This document shows positions 45,613-57,613 of a DNA stretch of 64,000 nt, piece by piece (position 1 is the stretch's first letter; the number at the start of each line of letters is the position of its first letter). Source of the stretch: Dermatemys mawii (lineage: Eukaryota; Chordata; Testudines; Dermatemydidae); assembly GCA_007922305.1 (NCBI GenBank), contig ML677334.1:22589915-22653914 (forward strand). Direction: 5' to 3'. The position numbers and the translations under genes are program-made. The notes under the pieces were generated by a model. The model made no database searches, was not told the origin of the DNA, and saw only the letters and a program-made list of their open reading frames with translations.

Positions 45613-47949
45613 TTCTTTTCAAATCTGTCTAGTGATTTGAGCTGTACTTTCATAAATAAAAGAGTTGGGGACTTTGGGGTTTTATTTAAATGCAGACAGA
45701 GCTATCTGGTAGTCATATGCTATATGATTGCCAAAGCTGGCCAATCCCAGTGACATACCTAATTTGATACTTAATAGCTGGTGATATTTTACTTTAATCA
45801 TCTAAGCTCAGGGGGATCAAGTCCATAAAGTGGAAGCAGTTGCAGGCTAGGGATAAGCTCTTGAGGGGATGTAGAGTTTCCTCTTTCTCCTCCTCACAGC
45901 TGCAAAGGAAATTAAGTTGAGGATGGTTTGCTTCCCGCTCTTGGATGAAGAAGGTTTTTCCATTGGTGATTGGTTTTGCTTTCTTTTGGACAAGGCCAAA
46001 GGAAATTTTGGTCTTAGCTTGATAAATTGGTGCAAGGCAGAGAAACAGACTACATAGACGTGATATCCCTTAAAGTCTCAGGAGGCAGTATTTTATTTGT
46101 TGGGGTTTTTTTCTCATTTTTTGTTGCCCATGGCTACAGTGGCAGGCCAAACACATACAGTGTATTATAAAGTTATGTAAAGATTTCTGTTTTTTCCTCT
46201 TCCTCTTGTAAAGATAATTTGTCCATTGCCTGTTTCTTAATTTACAGCTCTGTTTGTTTAAGTTGTTTTTCATCATTTTTCATCCAGAATGAGCCCATGA
46301 CATTTATTAAATGTTGCTGTCTCTGACTTTATTACCTCTGACTGATTGATCATATATGTTAGAATTTGGTGTTCTTTGAAAGAATTAATATAGCCTTATT
46401 CCCAATCTGTATATGTTTGCTCAGAATGAATATTGCAATACATTTTATGACATTCAGTTATACCTATTTCTGGGAAGCATATTGTTTATTTGCAGGGATG
46501 GTTAGTACAGGATTGAGTTTTGAACAAAAACGCTATTATAAACTTGGAACCAGCATTTAAATATATGGCACCACATCGGCTTTGCATGGCCAGTGAACAA
46601 ATTACCAGCTGAGCATTAGATTGATTCTGTGAGTGGATTTGGACTCTTTCAGAGGATAATGTCTCTTTGATGGTGCAAGACTTCATTTGCATTTGGAACT
46701 TATGTCCCATATCTTCACAATACTGGAATCTAGCCTACACTTCAGACCTCATTTTCTCTTCCCCACAAGACCACTGCAAGATGTTAACACACTCTGAGTT
46801 AATGCTGGCCCTGAGCCACTAGACTGGTGTTTTAAGGACATGACATAAGTACTTTCTCAGCCCTGCAGGGGTGAGAGACTCTACTTTGCCAGGAGGATGA
46901 TTAGGTAAGTCCAACTGGAATTTTAAAAACAAGTTACTGTATACAGCAAGATATATTAAAGCCTTGTGAGGTAATATTACACATACAGTAGTTAGTGTGT
47001 ATTGCTCACATTTTCTTTCATGTTTGGAAATTAAAAAAGACATTAAAGATGTGGAGCCTCAGTATGACTGATTTTCCTGGGATCCAGCAGGAGGATTAGA
47101 GTACTGTACACAAGAGACAGCTAAATAGTGTGCGAGATTTATTAAGTAATTCCAAAGCAGAACAGGATGGTGATCTCAGCAACCCTCAACAGCAAAAATT
47201 TAGAGCACAGAAGAAGTGTTTTCTTTCTTTTATTTACACAAATAAGAATATAGTCTAATAATGTCTTTTAATTACTGTAATATGCTGTGCTGAATGCTTC
47301 AAAATGTGATCCTTTGTAGAGTTATTTAAACAATTCTTTTCCAGTTTCATATTGTTCTCATCTATAAGGATTCTAGTTTTTATGTAACTAAAAGCTGTTG
47401 CCTTTCAGATCCAAATAATAAGTTTCCTCATCTGATTAGGGGATTCCACAAGATTTTTGCTGGGCTGTATGATGCTTACCAGCATTAGCCAAATAGGAGC
47501 GAAGATGAGACTTTATTTATGTGAGTCTGTACTTACTCCTAGCAGTGCAGCATTAAAAGGCTTAGAGTTGAACTGAGTGCTGCAGAAATTGTTTCACTTT
47601 GCCAGATAAGAAATCAAGTTTGCTTTTGCTATCTGTCCAAAATCTGTTCGTCAAGGAGACTAATGTTAAAATGTATCACAGATTGGCCAATTCATGCCAC
47701 TTCTTGCCTTTCAGACTTTCATGTTGGTAGGTTGGGTAAATGGGCACAATTTTCCTCTATGGCTGCTTGAAGCTGTACTGCTTGCACTCTCTCTCTCTGA
47801 CTGTGCCCTGTGTCTATGATTAAGAAACAGAGATGATTTTCTAGCACTACCTTCTGACAACCGGAGTAATCTCCAATATTATTTTGAATTTTTGTTTTGT
47901 TTTGTGTAAGTAAGGCAGCTTCAATGGCACAGCTTGCATTTTAACTGGT
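45613..47949. other. non-coding, nothing recognised
   Basis: AT-rich; no gene or repeat family could be named. Confidence 0.45.
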
Positions 47950-48600
47950 ATAGCAAAGGCTATATCTTCACTTATGGCAGTGTGTAGAGTACAGGCACTG
48001 CGGGTGTAGCTATCCGCCCCGGGAAAAGACAAGCTGTGTCCATACTTGTCATTGTGGTTTGTAGCTCCGCACCATAGTGAAAGGCCCCAACAGTGGAGGG
48101 GCAACAAGGAAAGGCTCTGGCATGGGGAAGGCAGTGGGGAAAGATCCTGGAGCCTTTCTCTGCTGCTTCCCTCCACCAAAACCTGTCTCTGGGGCAGGGA
48201 AAGGCTCCAGCCGTGGGGGAAAGCTACATATTACACTGCTAAAAGTAGTCTACATGTGGGAGGCAGTGTAGATGTGGGAGGCACTGCTTGGGCAGGTAGA
48301 GAGCTGTGTTAGAGGATTCAGGCATGTAGGATACTCTACTCTGTTCGCCTAAGCAAGGGGTTCTCAGCCTATTTACCACTGTGGGCCCATATGCAGCTCT
48401 CTCTGTGTTATGTGGGCCACATCCACACAATATATATAGACTGCCTGTATGGCTCTGAGGCTGTCACATGGGCTACACCTGTGTGCTGATTGGGCCACAA
48501 GCAGCCCCCGGGTTCAGAACCTCTGACTTAAGCCATGTCTCATTGTCTACACTGCTGTTTATACCTGTGCTATCTGAAGTCCCTCAAGGTATCCCAGGAG
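47950..48600. mobile_element. MITE-like host repeat, split at 48355
   Basis: The left part 47950-48346 begins GGCTATATCTTCACTTATGG and contains GAAAGGCTCC-type blocks. The right part resumes at 48534 with CATGTCTCATTGTCTACACT and GCTGTTTATACCTGTGCTAT. I recognise the order from a reptile non-autonomous DNA repeat. The split is caused by the hAT copy at 48355-48525. The right border is approximate. Confidence 0.5.
48355..48525. mobile_element. hAT MITE, 171 bp, TSD 6/8
   Basis: Left end AAGGGGTTCTCAGCC and the right end's reverse complement CAGAGGTTCTGAACC align over 15 bp with few differences. Flanks GCCTAAGC (48347-48354) and ACTTAAGC (48526-48533) match at 6 of 8. No ORF. It is nested in another DNA repeat. 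Confidence 0.72.
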
Positions 48601-48924
48601 ATGCACTCCACTCTCTGTGATCTTCCATTTAAAAGAGCGGGGCTCTTCTTCAAGCTCATGGACACAAGACTGCATGGCCTTAAAGACTCCCGACCAGCCT
48701 CCACTCTCTGGGCTTTCATATTCCTCAGCAGCTAAGAAGCAGTTCCATCCTCCCCCTTCTCTGCCTAGGTCCTGGGGGACTCCCCAGCAGAGCACATGTA
48801 GAAAAAAAAGACAAAGACAAGGAGTTTAAACAACGCCATCCCTCGTCCTCCTGTTCGCCTGCTCAGCCGGGCTCTTCAAGACACCAGGGAAGCCAGAGAC
48901 AGGCATTTTGATGATGCACTACGC
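48601..48924. other. non-coding, nothing recognised with confidence
   Basis: GC richer than average. Probably repeat-derived, but I cannot name it. Confidence 0.4.
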
Positions 48925-49855
48925 TTCCCTCGATCTGCTGGCAGTGCTTCTACAAATGCAGCACAATATGCCATTAACCTTCTTGGCTACAAGGGCACAC
49001 TGTTGACTCATATCCAGCTTCTCCTCCACTGTAATCCCCAGGTCCTTTTCTGCAGAACTGCTGCTTGGCCAGTCGGTCCCTAGCCTATAACAGTGCATGG
49101 GATTCTTCCATCCTAGGTGCAAGACTCTGGACTTGTCCTTGTAGCACCTTATGAGATTTCCTTTAGCCTAATCCTCCAATTTGTCTAGGTTACTCTGGAT
49201 GCTATCCCTACTTTCCAGCTTATCTACTTCTCCCCCTAGGTTAGTGTCATCTGCAAACTTGCTGAGGGTGCAGTCTATCCCATCATCCAGATTATTAATG
49301 AAGATGTTGAACAAAACTATCCCCAGGACCGACCCCTTGGGCTCTCCGCTTGACACCAGCTGCCAACTGGACATTGAGCGTTTGATCACTGCTCGTCGAG
49401 CCCAATGATCTAGCCAGCTTTCTCTCCACCTTCTCACCATTCATCCAATCCATACTTTTTTAACTTGCTGGCAAGAATATTGTGGGAGACTGTATCGAAA
49501 GCTTTGCTAAAGTCAATATATATCACGTCCACTACTTGCCCCATATCCACAGAGCCAGTTATCTCATCATAGAAGGCAATCAGGTTGGTTAGGCAACTTG
49601 GTCACCGTCCTCTTCTCCAAGTGCTTCAAAATGGATTTCTTGAGGACCTGCTTCATGATTTTTCCATGGACTGAGCAATGAGGCTGACCAGTCTGTAGTT
49701 CTCCGGATTCTCCTTCTTCCTTTTTTAGAAGATGGGCACTATATTTGCCTTTTTCCAATCATCTGGGACTTCCCCCGATTGCCACGAGTTTTCAGAGATA
49801 ATGGCGAATGGCTCTCCAATCACATCAGCCAACTCCCTCAGCACTCTTTGATGCC
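48925..49855 (-). pseudogene. CR1 LINE RT fragment, antisense
   Basis: On the minus strand this gives consecutive CR1 RT blocks: KIMKQVLKKSILKHLEK (49567-49758), then after a frame change LVSSGEPKGSVLGIVLFNIF and the catalytic FADDTNLGGEVDKL (ORF 49168-49440), then MSQQCALVAKKVNGILC (48919-49122). The catalytic FADD is in frame with about 40 residues on either side. The 5' part (ORF1, endonuclease) is missing, and frame breaks at about 49450-49560 and 49130-49160 inactivate it. It is better preserved than the LINE at 25430-27830. Confidence 0.9.
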
Positions 49856-49916
49856 CTAGGGATATACTGCTTGTGAGTCACCTTAAATGGAATCAACATG
49901 AGCAAGAACGTGAATA

Positions 49917-50226
49917 AGAAAAAATTGTTGCCTGCTTTTTGTAACTGTTGCTCTTTGAGATGTATTGCACATGTCCATTCCATTACCTGCCCCTCTGTCA
50001 GAGTAGCTGGTAAAAAGGAACTGAGAGCGCGTAGGGCTGGTGGCACCTAATATACTGATGCGTTAGCGTAGCACTCAAGAGGGTGCCACGGCTGGCCTTA
50101 CGGATACTGCTCAGGCAAAAGTCTCCAACGACTGTGTACATGGGTGTGCACATACCTAGAATGGAATGGACATGAGCAACACGTCTCGAAGAGCAACAGT
50201 TATGAAAGGTAAGTAACCATTTTTTC
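49917..50226. mobile_element. palindromic MITE, ~70-bp terminal inverted repeats
   Basis: The left arm (from AAGAAAAAATTGTTGCC at 49917) includes AACTGTTGCTCTTTGAGATG and CATGTCCATTCCAT. The right arm has ATGGAATGGACATGAGCAAC and TCTCGAAGAGCAACAGTTAT, ending near ATTTTTTCTT. The arms pair over about 70 bp at roughly 85 percent. GGTAAGTAACC in the right arm is a strong splice-donor-like word. No ORF. The superfamily is not determined. Confidence 0.8.
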
Positions 50227-50954
50227 TTCCACTTCTGAGAATAAATACCATCCTAATTCAGAAACTGGGCTCTTCATGCATCAGTCTTATCTCCTTACTA
50301 TCAGTGCCTGGGACTGTCACTGATGATATTGTAATTCTAAGTTTCTCCTCTTTTAAAAATAATGGTAAGATAAATTTTGTTTCAGAACATTGATTGATGC
50401 AAAGTAGAACTGGGGACTGCAATACTAGAAAAGTTATTGGCATGCATTGAAATAAGGCTCCAGACAGGAATTCTTTTTTGATTGTAACAGTTGAAAAGTA
50501 TTTAGCTAATGAATTATTCCAAAAGAACAAATAGGTTTAGGGGAGTTCTTTCCCTGTCTCATTCAGACTTTGTTAGCACACACTTTTCACTGGAGACAGT
50601 CAAAGATTAACTCTGACTGAAATTTCTTTTACCTCAGCTAAATGAATTATTTTCACAATACTCCTGCAAAACTGATGGCACTAACTAGAATTTACCAGTT
50701 ATGCAAAGGCACCTTCTCTGATCTCCATTGTTTCAGAATCGAGGTCAGGATAACAATTCCTAACTTTCGTGAGCACTAATTGGGAGAGTTCCAAAGATTT
50801 TATTCTGTACATATTTGCACTTGCTATCCATGTTAACAAAAAGAGCTTTGGAGGGCAGATAAAATCTCATGTTTCAAGGCAAAAGCACATTCCTATTAGA
50901 TTAGGATAAAACCTTAATTGGGGTGGGAGTGGGGATATTATTCCATCTTTGCCT
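50227..50954. other. non-coding, nothing recognised
   Basis: No gene or repeat family identified. Confidence 0.45.
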
Positions 50955-51053
50955 ACAGTGTGGTTTCCTGCATCCATCAGAGATAGGATACTGGATTAGA
51001 TGGAACATGGAGCTGAGCCATTATGGCAATTCATGTGTTCCTATGTACTGTTT
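50955..51053 (+). mobile_element. CR1-like LINE 3' end
   Basis: AGAGATAGGATACTGGATTA, GATGGAACATGGAGCTGAGC and ATTATGGCAATTCATGTGTT form the + strand 3' terminus of a CR1-like LINE, complementary in layout to the scraps at 10040 and 22006. Confidence 0.6.
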
Positions 51054-51596
51054 ATGTGTATAAAAATGCATATGCTGTGTCTGATCCAAAATGACACATT
51101 AAGAGTACAGTTTACCCATCTAAAGATGTGTTAGCTGTAAAAACAGCTATATAAAATACGAGTGGAGTTAATCTAGGGCTGGGCTCCTGCCAGCTGATTA
51201 TTCAGAATTCTACTTCTCAACATTTCACCAGAACTAGGCAAAATCAACATCTCACTCCTGTTTTGGAGTGTTTGTGGCTTATGGTAGCATCATGCTTTGA
51301 ATTAAAAATATGTAGATGTGGGTGCAGCTGTAGTTAGAAATGGAAAAATGCAGGTTATGTATTCTTAGAAAACTTAAGTGTAGAAAAGACTAAAAGCATT
51401 ATTTGTTAACTGAGCAAAGCTGTGAGGACTGGGCAAGATTTTTTTTTTAAATCACTATCAATAGAAAATTGATTTAAAAAATGCAACTAAGCTAAAGGCT
51501 AAAAGTTTGGCAGGCATATAATGAGGGCTAAAGATTAATGCAATTAGAAAAAAAGTTACATCCCTTTTTCAAGTCCTTTGTTTGTACATTGTCTTA

Positions 51597-51690
51597 TTAG
51601 ACTGTAAGCTCATTGGAGCAATGACCTGTTTTGCTGTCAAGGTCCTACCACACTTTTGGCTGTTACATAAATAATAATATTAAGAAGTGT
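51597..51690 (+). mobile_element. retroposon 3' tail copy
   Basis: TTAGACTGTAAGCTCATTGG, then GCAATGACCTGTTTTGCTG and ATAAATAATAATATTAA. A more diverged member of the family at 31104-31310 and 43081-43205. Confidence 0.5.
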
Positions 51691-51917
51691 GATGTGTGGT
51701 CACCAAACTAAATTTTGATCTTTTCATGTGCTAGTTTCAGAAGGTGTGAACTTACGGATATGCTAGCACTGCGGCTTCTTTAAGCACGAAAGCCTATGTT
51801 TGTTCCACCTGTTATTTGTTCTTAAGATAAATATATCAGAGAAGCACTGTCTCTGGAAACTCTGAAGAAACAGAGAGCCATGTCTGTGCGTGATTTTGTT
51901 TACATGTGTTCTGTTAA

Positions 51918-52065
51918 GGTTTATCCCCATTTTACACATGGTGAAACTGAGGAACAGAGCAGTGACCTGGCTTGCCCAAGTCACCCAGCAGGACAGTGGT
52001 GGACCACAAATAGAAACCGAGTCTGTTGAGTCCCAGTCCAGTACTCTGTCCACTGGGCCATATTG
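51918..52065 (-). mobile_element. MIR-type SINE, antisense
   Basis: Reverse complement of MIR: GGTTTATCCCCATTTTACAC, GTGAAACTGAGGAACAGAG, TGGCTTGCCCAAGTCACCCA, and the tRNA-like head complement GTACTCTGTCCACTGGGCC. Together with 45448-45612 it gives two old amniote SINEs. Confidence 0.85.
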
Positions 52066-54858
52066 CCTTCCCTCTTGTAGGCCTGACTTTCAGTAGTCAT
52101 ATAACCCTGGTATAGATAGAATAGTTGTTGCACTGACACTTTCTGTTTTGAATTCAACATTCACTCTCACTTGCAATGGGTATTTCTTCAAATTTAGATT
52201 TCTATCATATTGTTGCTTTCTAACTACTTCCAGGGATAAATTTACTTCGGTTCAAGAATCTTGTTAGATGTTGGGGTTAAGGTTTTGGTCCTTCTACCCA
52301 AAAGTGTCTGAGTTGGTGGAAAAACAAAGCATTGTGTTGCACTATTTAGTGTTAAGTGTATATTCCTTGAAACCATGAGGGTGTTTTAAAAAACAAATGC
52401 TTTGCTTTTGTACAGACTTTTCTGCTAACTCAGTAGATGCTGCCTGGCAAGGGCATAGCTTTGGGAACTGTGTGAACTGATATATTAAAAAGGATTGCCA
52501 AAATGAACCTTTAACTGTTATTAACTCACCTGGAATTGCATGGTGAGCAGACTCCCGTTTACAGTGTTACGTTACAATTAATATGAAAAATACAAATAAT
52601 ATCAACAGCTAAACTAGGTTTGATAAAAATGTTATCAGTCCTCATGTTTCAGGACAGTCACTAACTGCCTGAGATGATGATGATGAAACTTCACGTGTAG
52701 CTATGGTATTGCACAATTATGGTTTATGGAATTTACAGCTTCCTCTAGTAGTGGTCTCTGTAGCTGACAAAATATCATAGTAGATCAGATCATTGATCAG
52801 ATCCACTATGGCAATTCATATGTTCTTTAAAATGATCAGCTCTTCACTTCAAATACTCCCGGGGCTAATTATTTCCTATACTCCAGTGACTGCCTTCTAA
52901 ATGTTTGATCTTGTACAGTATTTCTTTTATTCTATCTGCACAAGGATTTGCAGTTTCGTAGCGTGTCTGTAATCTTTTTTTTTCATGTCCTAGCAATTAG
53001 TATGGTAGTTCTACACATGCAGTATTAATTGGGAAGTTATAGTTATTTTCTGTATTGAATGCTGATTAGAACTTGGAAAAGGTTGGCTTGCTTGATTGAA
53101 GGAATTGCTTTTGGTTGGTTGTGGTTTGTTCCATGCAGTAGCTGCACAATTAACATTTAGAACTCTCTGGAACTGTTAACGTAGATCTGCATTAAAACTG
53201 TAGAACAGGATTTTCTTAAAAAACAAAAGCAAACCACAACTACTTGTAATTCAATAGCCATTTTTTACTATGTTCTTCACTTTTCCTATTACAAAATTGG
53301 GATAGTAATTTACCTACTTGACACGTCGTTGTAAGGCTTAATATCTGCAAAATGCGCTAAGAGTCTCAGATGGAAGCTATCTATAAGTATTTGAATGATC
53401 TAGCTAGTGTGTATGTTTCCCACTGCTCTTGACTGAGAGAATCAAAACTGTTTGCATCATAGGCCCTATATCAGACAGCTAATGGAGATTCTCCTTTAGC
53501 AAAAGAGGTTGGAGACTGCTTTTAGAGTAAGAGGATCTGAGTTGTTGTAGTTATTATTTCTACGTATTACCAGAGTGCTTTGGAACCCAAATAGGGATTA
53601 GGGTCTGATTGTACCTGACACTGTACCAACAAATAGTCCCTAAATCTCCCAATCTAAAATTTAACTAATACATAACCAATGAAGAAGGTGATAAATGTGG
53701 GGGAGGTTGATGGGCAAACAGGGTGATAGTAGCACAGGTTAGCAGTCATGATGGTCTCAATTGTCATAGTTGGTCTAGCCAGAGCGCTGTCCCTGCTGCA
53801 GTTGTAACCAGGACGTGCAGCACCGTTGACTCTTAGGGGAGCATGTATTGGAACTATTATTTTATTATTGAAGTTTGTATTATTACTCTTGTCAGTTTCT
53901 TGTTGACTGGCATCATTTGAAGAGAAACACATCCACAAGGCTCAGGCTGTAGGATTCAGTATTAGTTAAACTGATCAAAATTTGAGACCACCTTCTGCCA
54001 CACTGAGCCATTTTGAGAGAAACCCAATTTTTTAACTGTTCAAAAATCCATTTATAGTAATTTCTTAGAAACACTGGAGGGTTTTGATATATTTTCGGTA
54101 GCACTCCATAATGTTTTTGCATAGCAATGTCAGTGCTTAGCTGGGTGACGGTTCCTTTGCTACACAGGTCTTTATTCTCCTTAACACCCCTTTCTTTGCA
54201 CCAGCTATGACTTGTAGTCATCAAGGTAACGAGATGGCAATTTTATTGCGGCTGCAAATCTTTCTGCACCAGAGACTTAGGGGCACCTACAGTACAGCAT
54301 CTGCAAAGCCAGCAACATCAGTTGTGAAGGCTCTGTGGGAGCAGAGTGAGACTAATCCCTATTTCCATCCCCTTTAGTGCTAACTGCTCCAAACAGAGAA
54401 AACCCCCTCTCTCTTCCTCTGCATGTCAAAATCCGGCAGGAGCTGCTAATTGCTTTTACAGTGATTCACATGCCATCTGCCAAGTGTCAGGATTTTTTTC
54501 GTCATGATTGGAAGGCTTTAGAAGGCAGATCCCCTAACTTGTGCAGTTCCCGTGTCCGTGACACTGACACAGTACAGCAGGGTAATAACAATGACTCTAC
54601 CACATGCAGAAATTAATCAAGAAACAGTTTACATGTTGTTGCCCTTTTTGTTTCCCTGAGAGAAGAACATGCAAAAAAAAAAGGTTCAGCTGAATTCCAT
54701 AAATCCTCTCCCCTCAGGTAAAACAAAGTGGTGAACGTGTGAGAGAGAGCTGTTGAAAAATAATAAAAGTTTTAAGGACCATTTTATAAATCTATACCTT
54801 GGCTCATCGTGACTCATGTAGAAGAGTGAGTGTGACTGTCCTGCATGATGGCTCGGAG
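52066..54858. other. non-coding; one LINE-end scrap
   Basis: The stretch 52770-52830 (GTAGATCAGATCATTGATCA, ATGGCAATTCATATGTTCTT) resembles an eroded CR1-like 3' end and includes the palindrome GATCATTGATCAGATC. The rest is AT-rich and unrecognised. Confidence 0.45.
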
Positions 54859-55486
54859 CAGTGGTTTTCAAACCTTTTTTTCTGGTGACCCAGTTGAAGA
54901 AAACTTTTGATGCCCACAACCCAACAGAGTTGGGGATGAGGGGTTTTGGCACTCAGGGCTGTGGCAGAGGGTTGGGATGCAGGGGGTGAGGGCTGCGGGA
55001 TGGGGCCAGGAATGAGGGATTCAGGGTTTACGGGGGAGTTCATGGCTGAAGCAGGGGCTTACCTTGGGCAGTTCCTGGCCCGTGGCACAGGAGCGGTGCT
55101 AAGGCAGGCTTCCTGCCTATCTTTGCACCACGGACCGCGCTGCGCCCTGGAAGTGGACAGTAGCAGGTCTGGATCCTAGGCAGAGGCATGCAAGTGGCTC
55201 TGCGCGGCTCTCGCCCGTAGGCACCACCTCCCCAACTAATGAGAGTGCAGAGCTGGTGTTTGGGGTGGGGGCAGCATGCAGAGCCCAGTGGCCCCCCTGC
55301 TTAGGAGCCGGACCTGCTGCTGGCTGCTTCCAAGGCTCAGCGCGGTGTCAGAAGAGGTAGGGACTAGCCTGCCTTAGCTGGGCAACACTGCTGATGGGAC
55401 TTTAAATAGACCAGAGCCACCATGATCCAGTGCCTTACATTCCGTGACCCAGTCCTGGGTTACCACCAGCAGTTTGAAAACCACCA
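54859..55486. mobile_element. hAT MITE, ~630 bp
   Basis: The left end CAGTGGTTTTCAAACC and the right end (GTTTGAAAACCACCA) form inverted repeats. The left interior CTGGTGACCCAGTTG is mirrored by TGACCCAGTCCTGGGTTACC on the right. Flanks GCTCGGAG and GCTTAGGG match at only 5 of 8, so the duplication is eroded. The interior is GC-rich and non-coding. Confidence 0.78.
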
Positions 55487-56189
55487 GCTTAGGGGAGGCT
55501 CTTGGAATGTCAGAAGCACCGCATGCTCCCAGCCATGCTAGGGGAAAGTAAAGCATTGTCTCAGCATAACTTATCTAACAGTTACATCCGAGAGCTGGTG
55601 TCATGACTGCCCCAAACAGGTCAAAAGAACAGGATGGTTTTTTGTTCCCTTATGATGAGAACCAGAAACTAAATAAAAGTTTTGGAGGCAGGAGACCCAG
55701 GAACCCACTCACTTCTACTTTTATTTAATTTCTTCTTCCTTTGCCATGAGCTCTTGTTTGTTCATTTACTTTCCTTGGGGATCTTTCCACTATTATTATT
55801 ATTTACTTGCTATCAATGACTAATATTTTATTTGCCTTTCTAAAGCCTCTGGGTGGTCTTTATACCTCTCTTTTAAAATGGTCCTTTCCTAGGAATGATG
55901 CCACAGTGTCTGGATCTGGTGCCTCCTGACCTCCTCATTCCTGAGCTTGCCTTTTTCGGAAAGACTTGCCACACATGTCCTATAAACAGGCCTATGGGAC
56001 AACTAACACATTAACATACAGCAGGGGAAAGAGAGGAGCGTGATCCCACTGTGTGCTTTCAGAGGGTGCAAACTGGGTACCAAATGTGACATTTTCCATG
56101 AGCGCACATAGGCTCCAGTAGAGGGCGCCACACACCTCATTTAGCATAAACTGGCCTGCATGCCAGTGAATAAATTCATTTATAAAGAG
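55487..56189. other. non-coding, nothing recognised
   Basis: No gene or nameable repeat. Confidence 0.45.
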
Positions 56190-56262
56190 AAGTTTCAGAG
56201 GTGACTGAAATGTGGGCCTCCTATTCCCCAGGCATGCACTCTGCCAGCTGAGCAAAAAGAGC
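56190..56262 (-). mobile_element. tRNA-derived SINE fragment, antisense
   Basis: On the minus strand TTTGCTCAGCTGGCAGAGTG is A-box-like (GCTCAGCTGG), followed by CATGCCTGGGGAATAGGAGG. The B-box position is degenerate and no acceptor stem closes, so it is a SINE head and not a tRNA gene. Confidence 0.5.
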
Positions 56263-57576
56263 AGGTCATGTAGCTTGGACCGGCAGAGACGCTTTTATGT
56301 ATTTCCCACAATTCTTTCCAGACTATTATGGAACTAATACCTTCTGCTGCTGCAGGATCCTGGGTGCTGTTTTTGCTTTTAAGCAACAAAGAACCTCTAG
56401 GTTTTTTTTTGTTTGTTTTATTTCCTAGAATCTCAAAAAGAAAATTGTTTTTATGTGATCTGGTTCACTTATATTATGAGGTGATTAGAGCAGGGCTTCA
56501 ATCAGCGAGAGGATTCCCTAAGGCAAGGTCTTGTCCCACCAGTGACTGTAGCATGCCCTGTCTGACACTGGGGCGACTGGAGAATTGAGCTAGAGAGGCT
56601 GCAGTATGGTGCAGCAGATGAGCACTGGCAGTTGCCATGGAAATCTCCAGTACAGCTGAAACACAAAGAAAGGGCACTTGCTGAAGCACACAAGCTCAAC
56701 ATAAAATGAATGAACGACAAGCAGAATGTAGAGCAGGACTGCAGCTAGTGTCCCAGATGGAGTTTTAATTTCCTTCTCTTTCCCCCACCAAGCATCCCAC
56801 CAGATCATGCCTTGAAGAAAATAAAAACAAACTAGTGAGCTATCAATATTCGGTCTAAGTACGTCCCTCCTGTCTCCGTCCAAAGGAAGCAGACATATAT
56901 GTTAATAGGGGTATAATAAGTGTGGGGGGAGCATGGTGGCCTTTATGAAGGAGCGTATGCCTCTTGCCACTGGGCTTTGGTGAGTGTCATGGGATTTGTC
57001 TGCAGCATATGCGCTGCTGTTAATGATTGAAAAATTACCACAACAATTAGTCATGGATCGCTGGAGGCAAGGCCCCCAAACACTATGGACAATGTGATTA
57101 AATCCATGTATGTGACAATTAACTCTCTTGCAGGTTTATCTACCAAGGAGGTGGTTTTTGGAATGGGAGGGGGATGGACAATAAGTGACAGGAAAGAATA
57201 ATGCTGCAGAATGGATCCGATACAGCTGGCACTATCCATCTTAATCTGACATTGAATTAATCACACTCGGATTAATCCTGTTCTTATTGCACCATTTCTG
57301 TTGCCCATTTGTTTATAGTCTTTTTCCTTTATGAACAGTACAGAGGCATGACTGATTTAATTCCTGCCTGTTCCATGTTTTTAAATTTAAAAATCAAATC
57401 CTTTAGTTATGCCTTGTTTTAGGTGGTCCAAGGTGCAATTATCTCATAAAGACTAAGAAGACTCCAGATGTACCATGTCGTGAATCCCCTTATGTATTAC
57501 AGCTGAGTAACTCTCAATAAATATTTGTTTGGCCAATATTCTGCCTAAACAGAGAAAGGTTCCACTTATGTTTGTC
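56263..57576. other. non-coding, nothing recognised
   Basis: Mixed composition; no exon with plausible splice signals and no repeat family named. Confidence 0.45.
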
Positions 57577-57613
57577 TATACACACACACACACACACACA
57601 CGTGTGTGTATAT
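57577..57613. repeat. (CA)n/(GT)n palindromic microsatellite
   Basis: TATA, then about ten CA units, then GTGTGTGTATATA. The left and right halves are self-complementary, so the tract can form a cruciform as well as Z-type DNA. Confidence 0.9.

Noticed and set aside
56190..56262. Possible tRNA gene
   Set aside because: Only an A-box-like segment is present. The B box is degenerate and no cloverleaf closes.
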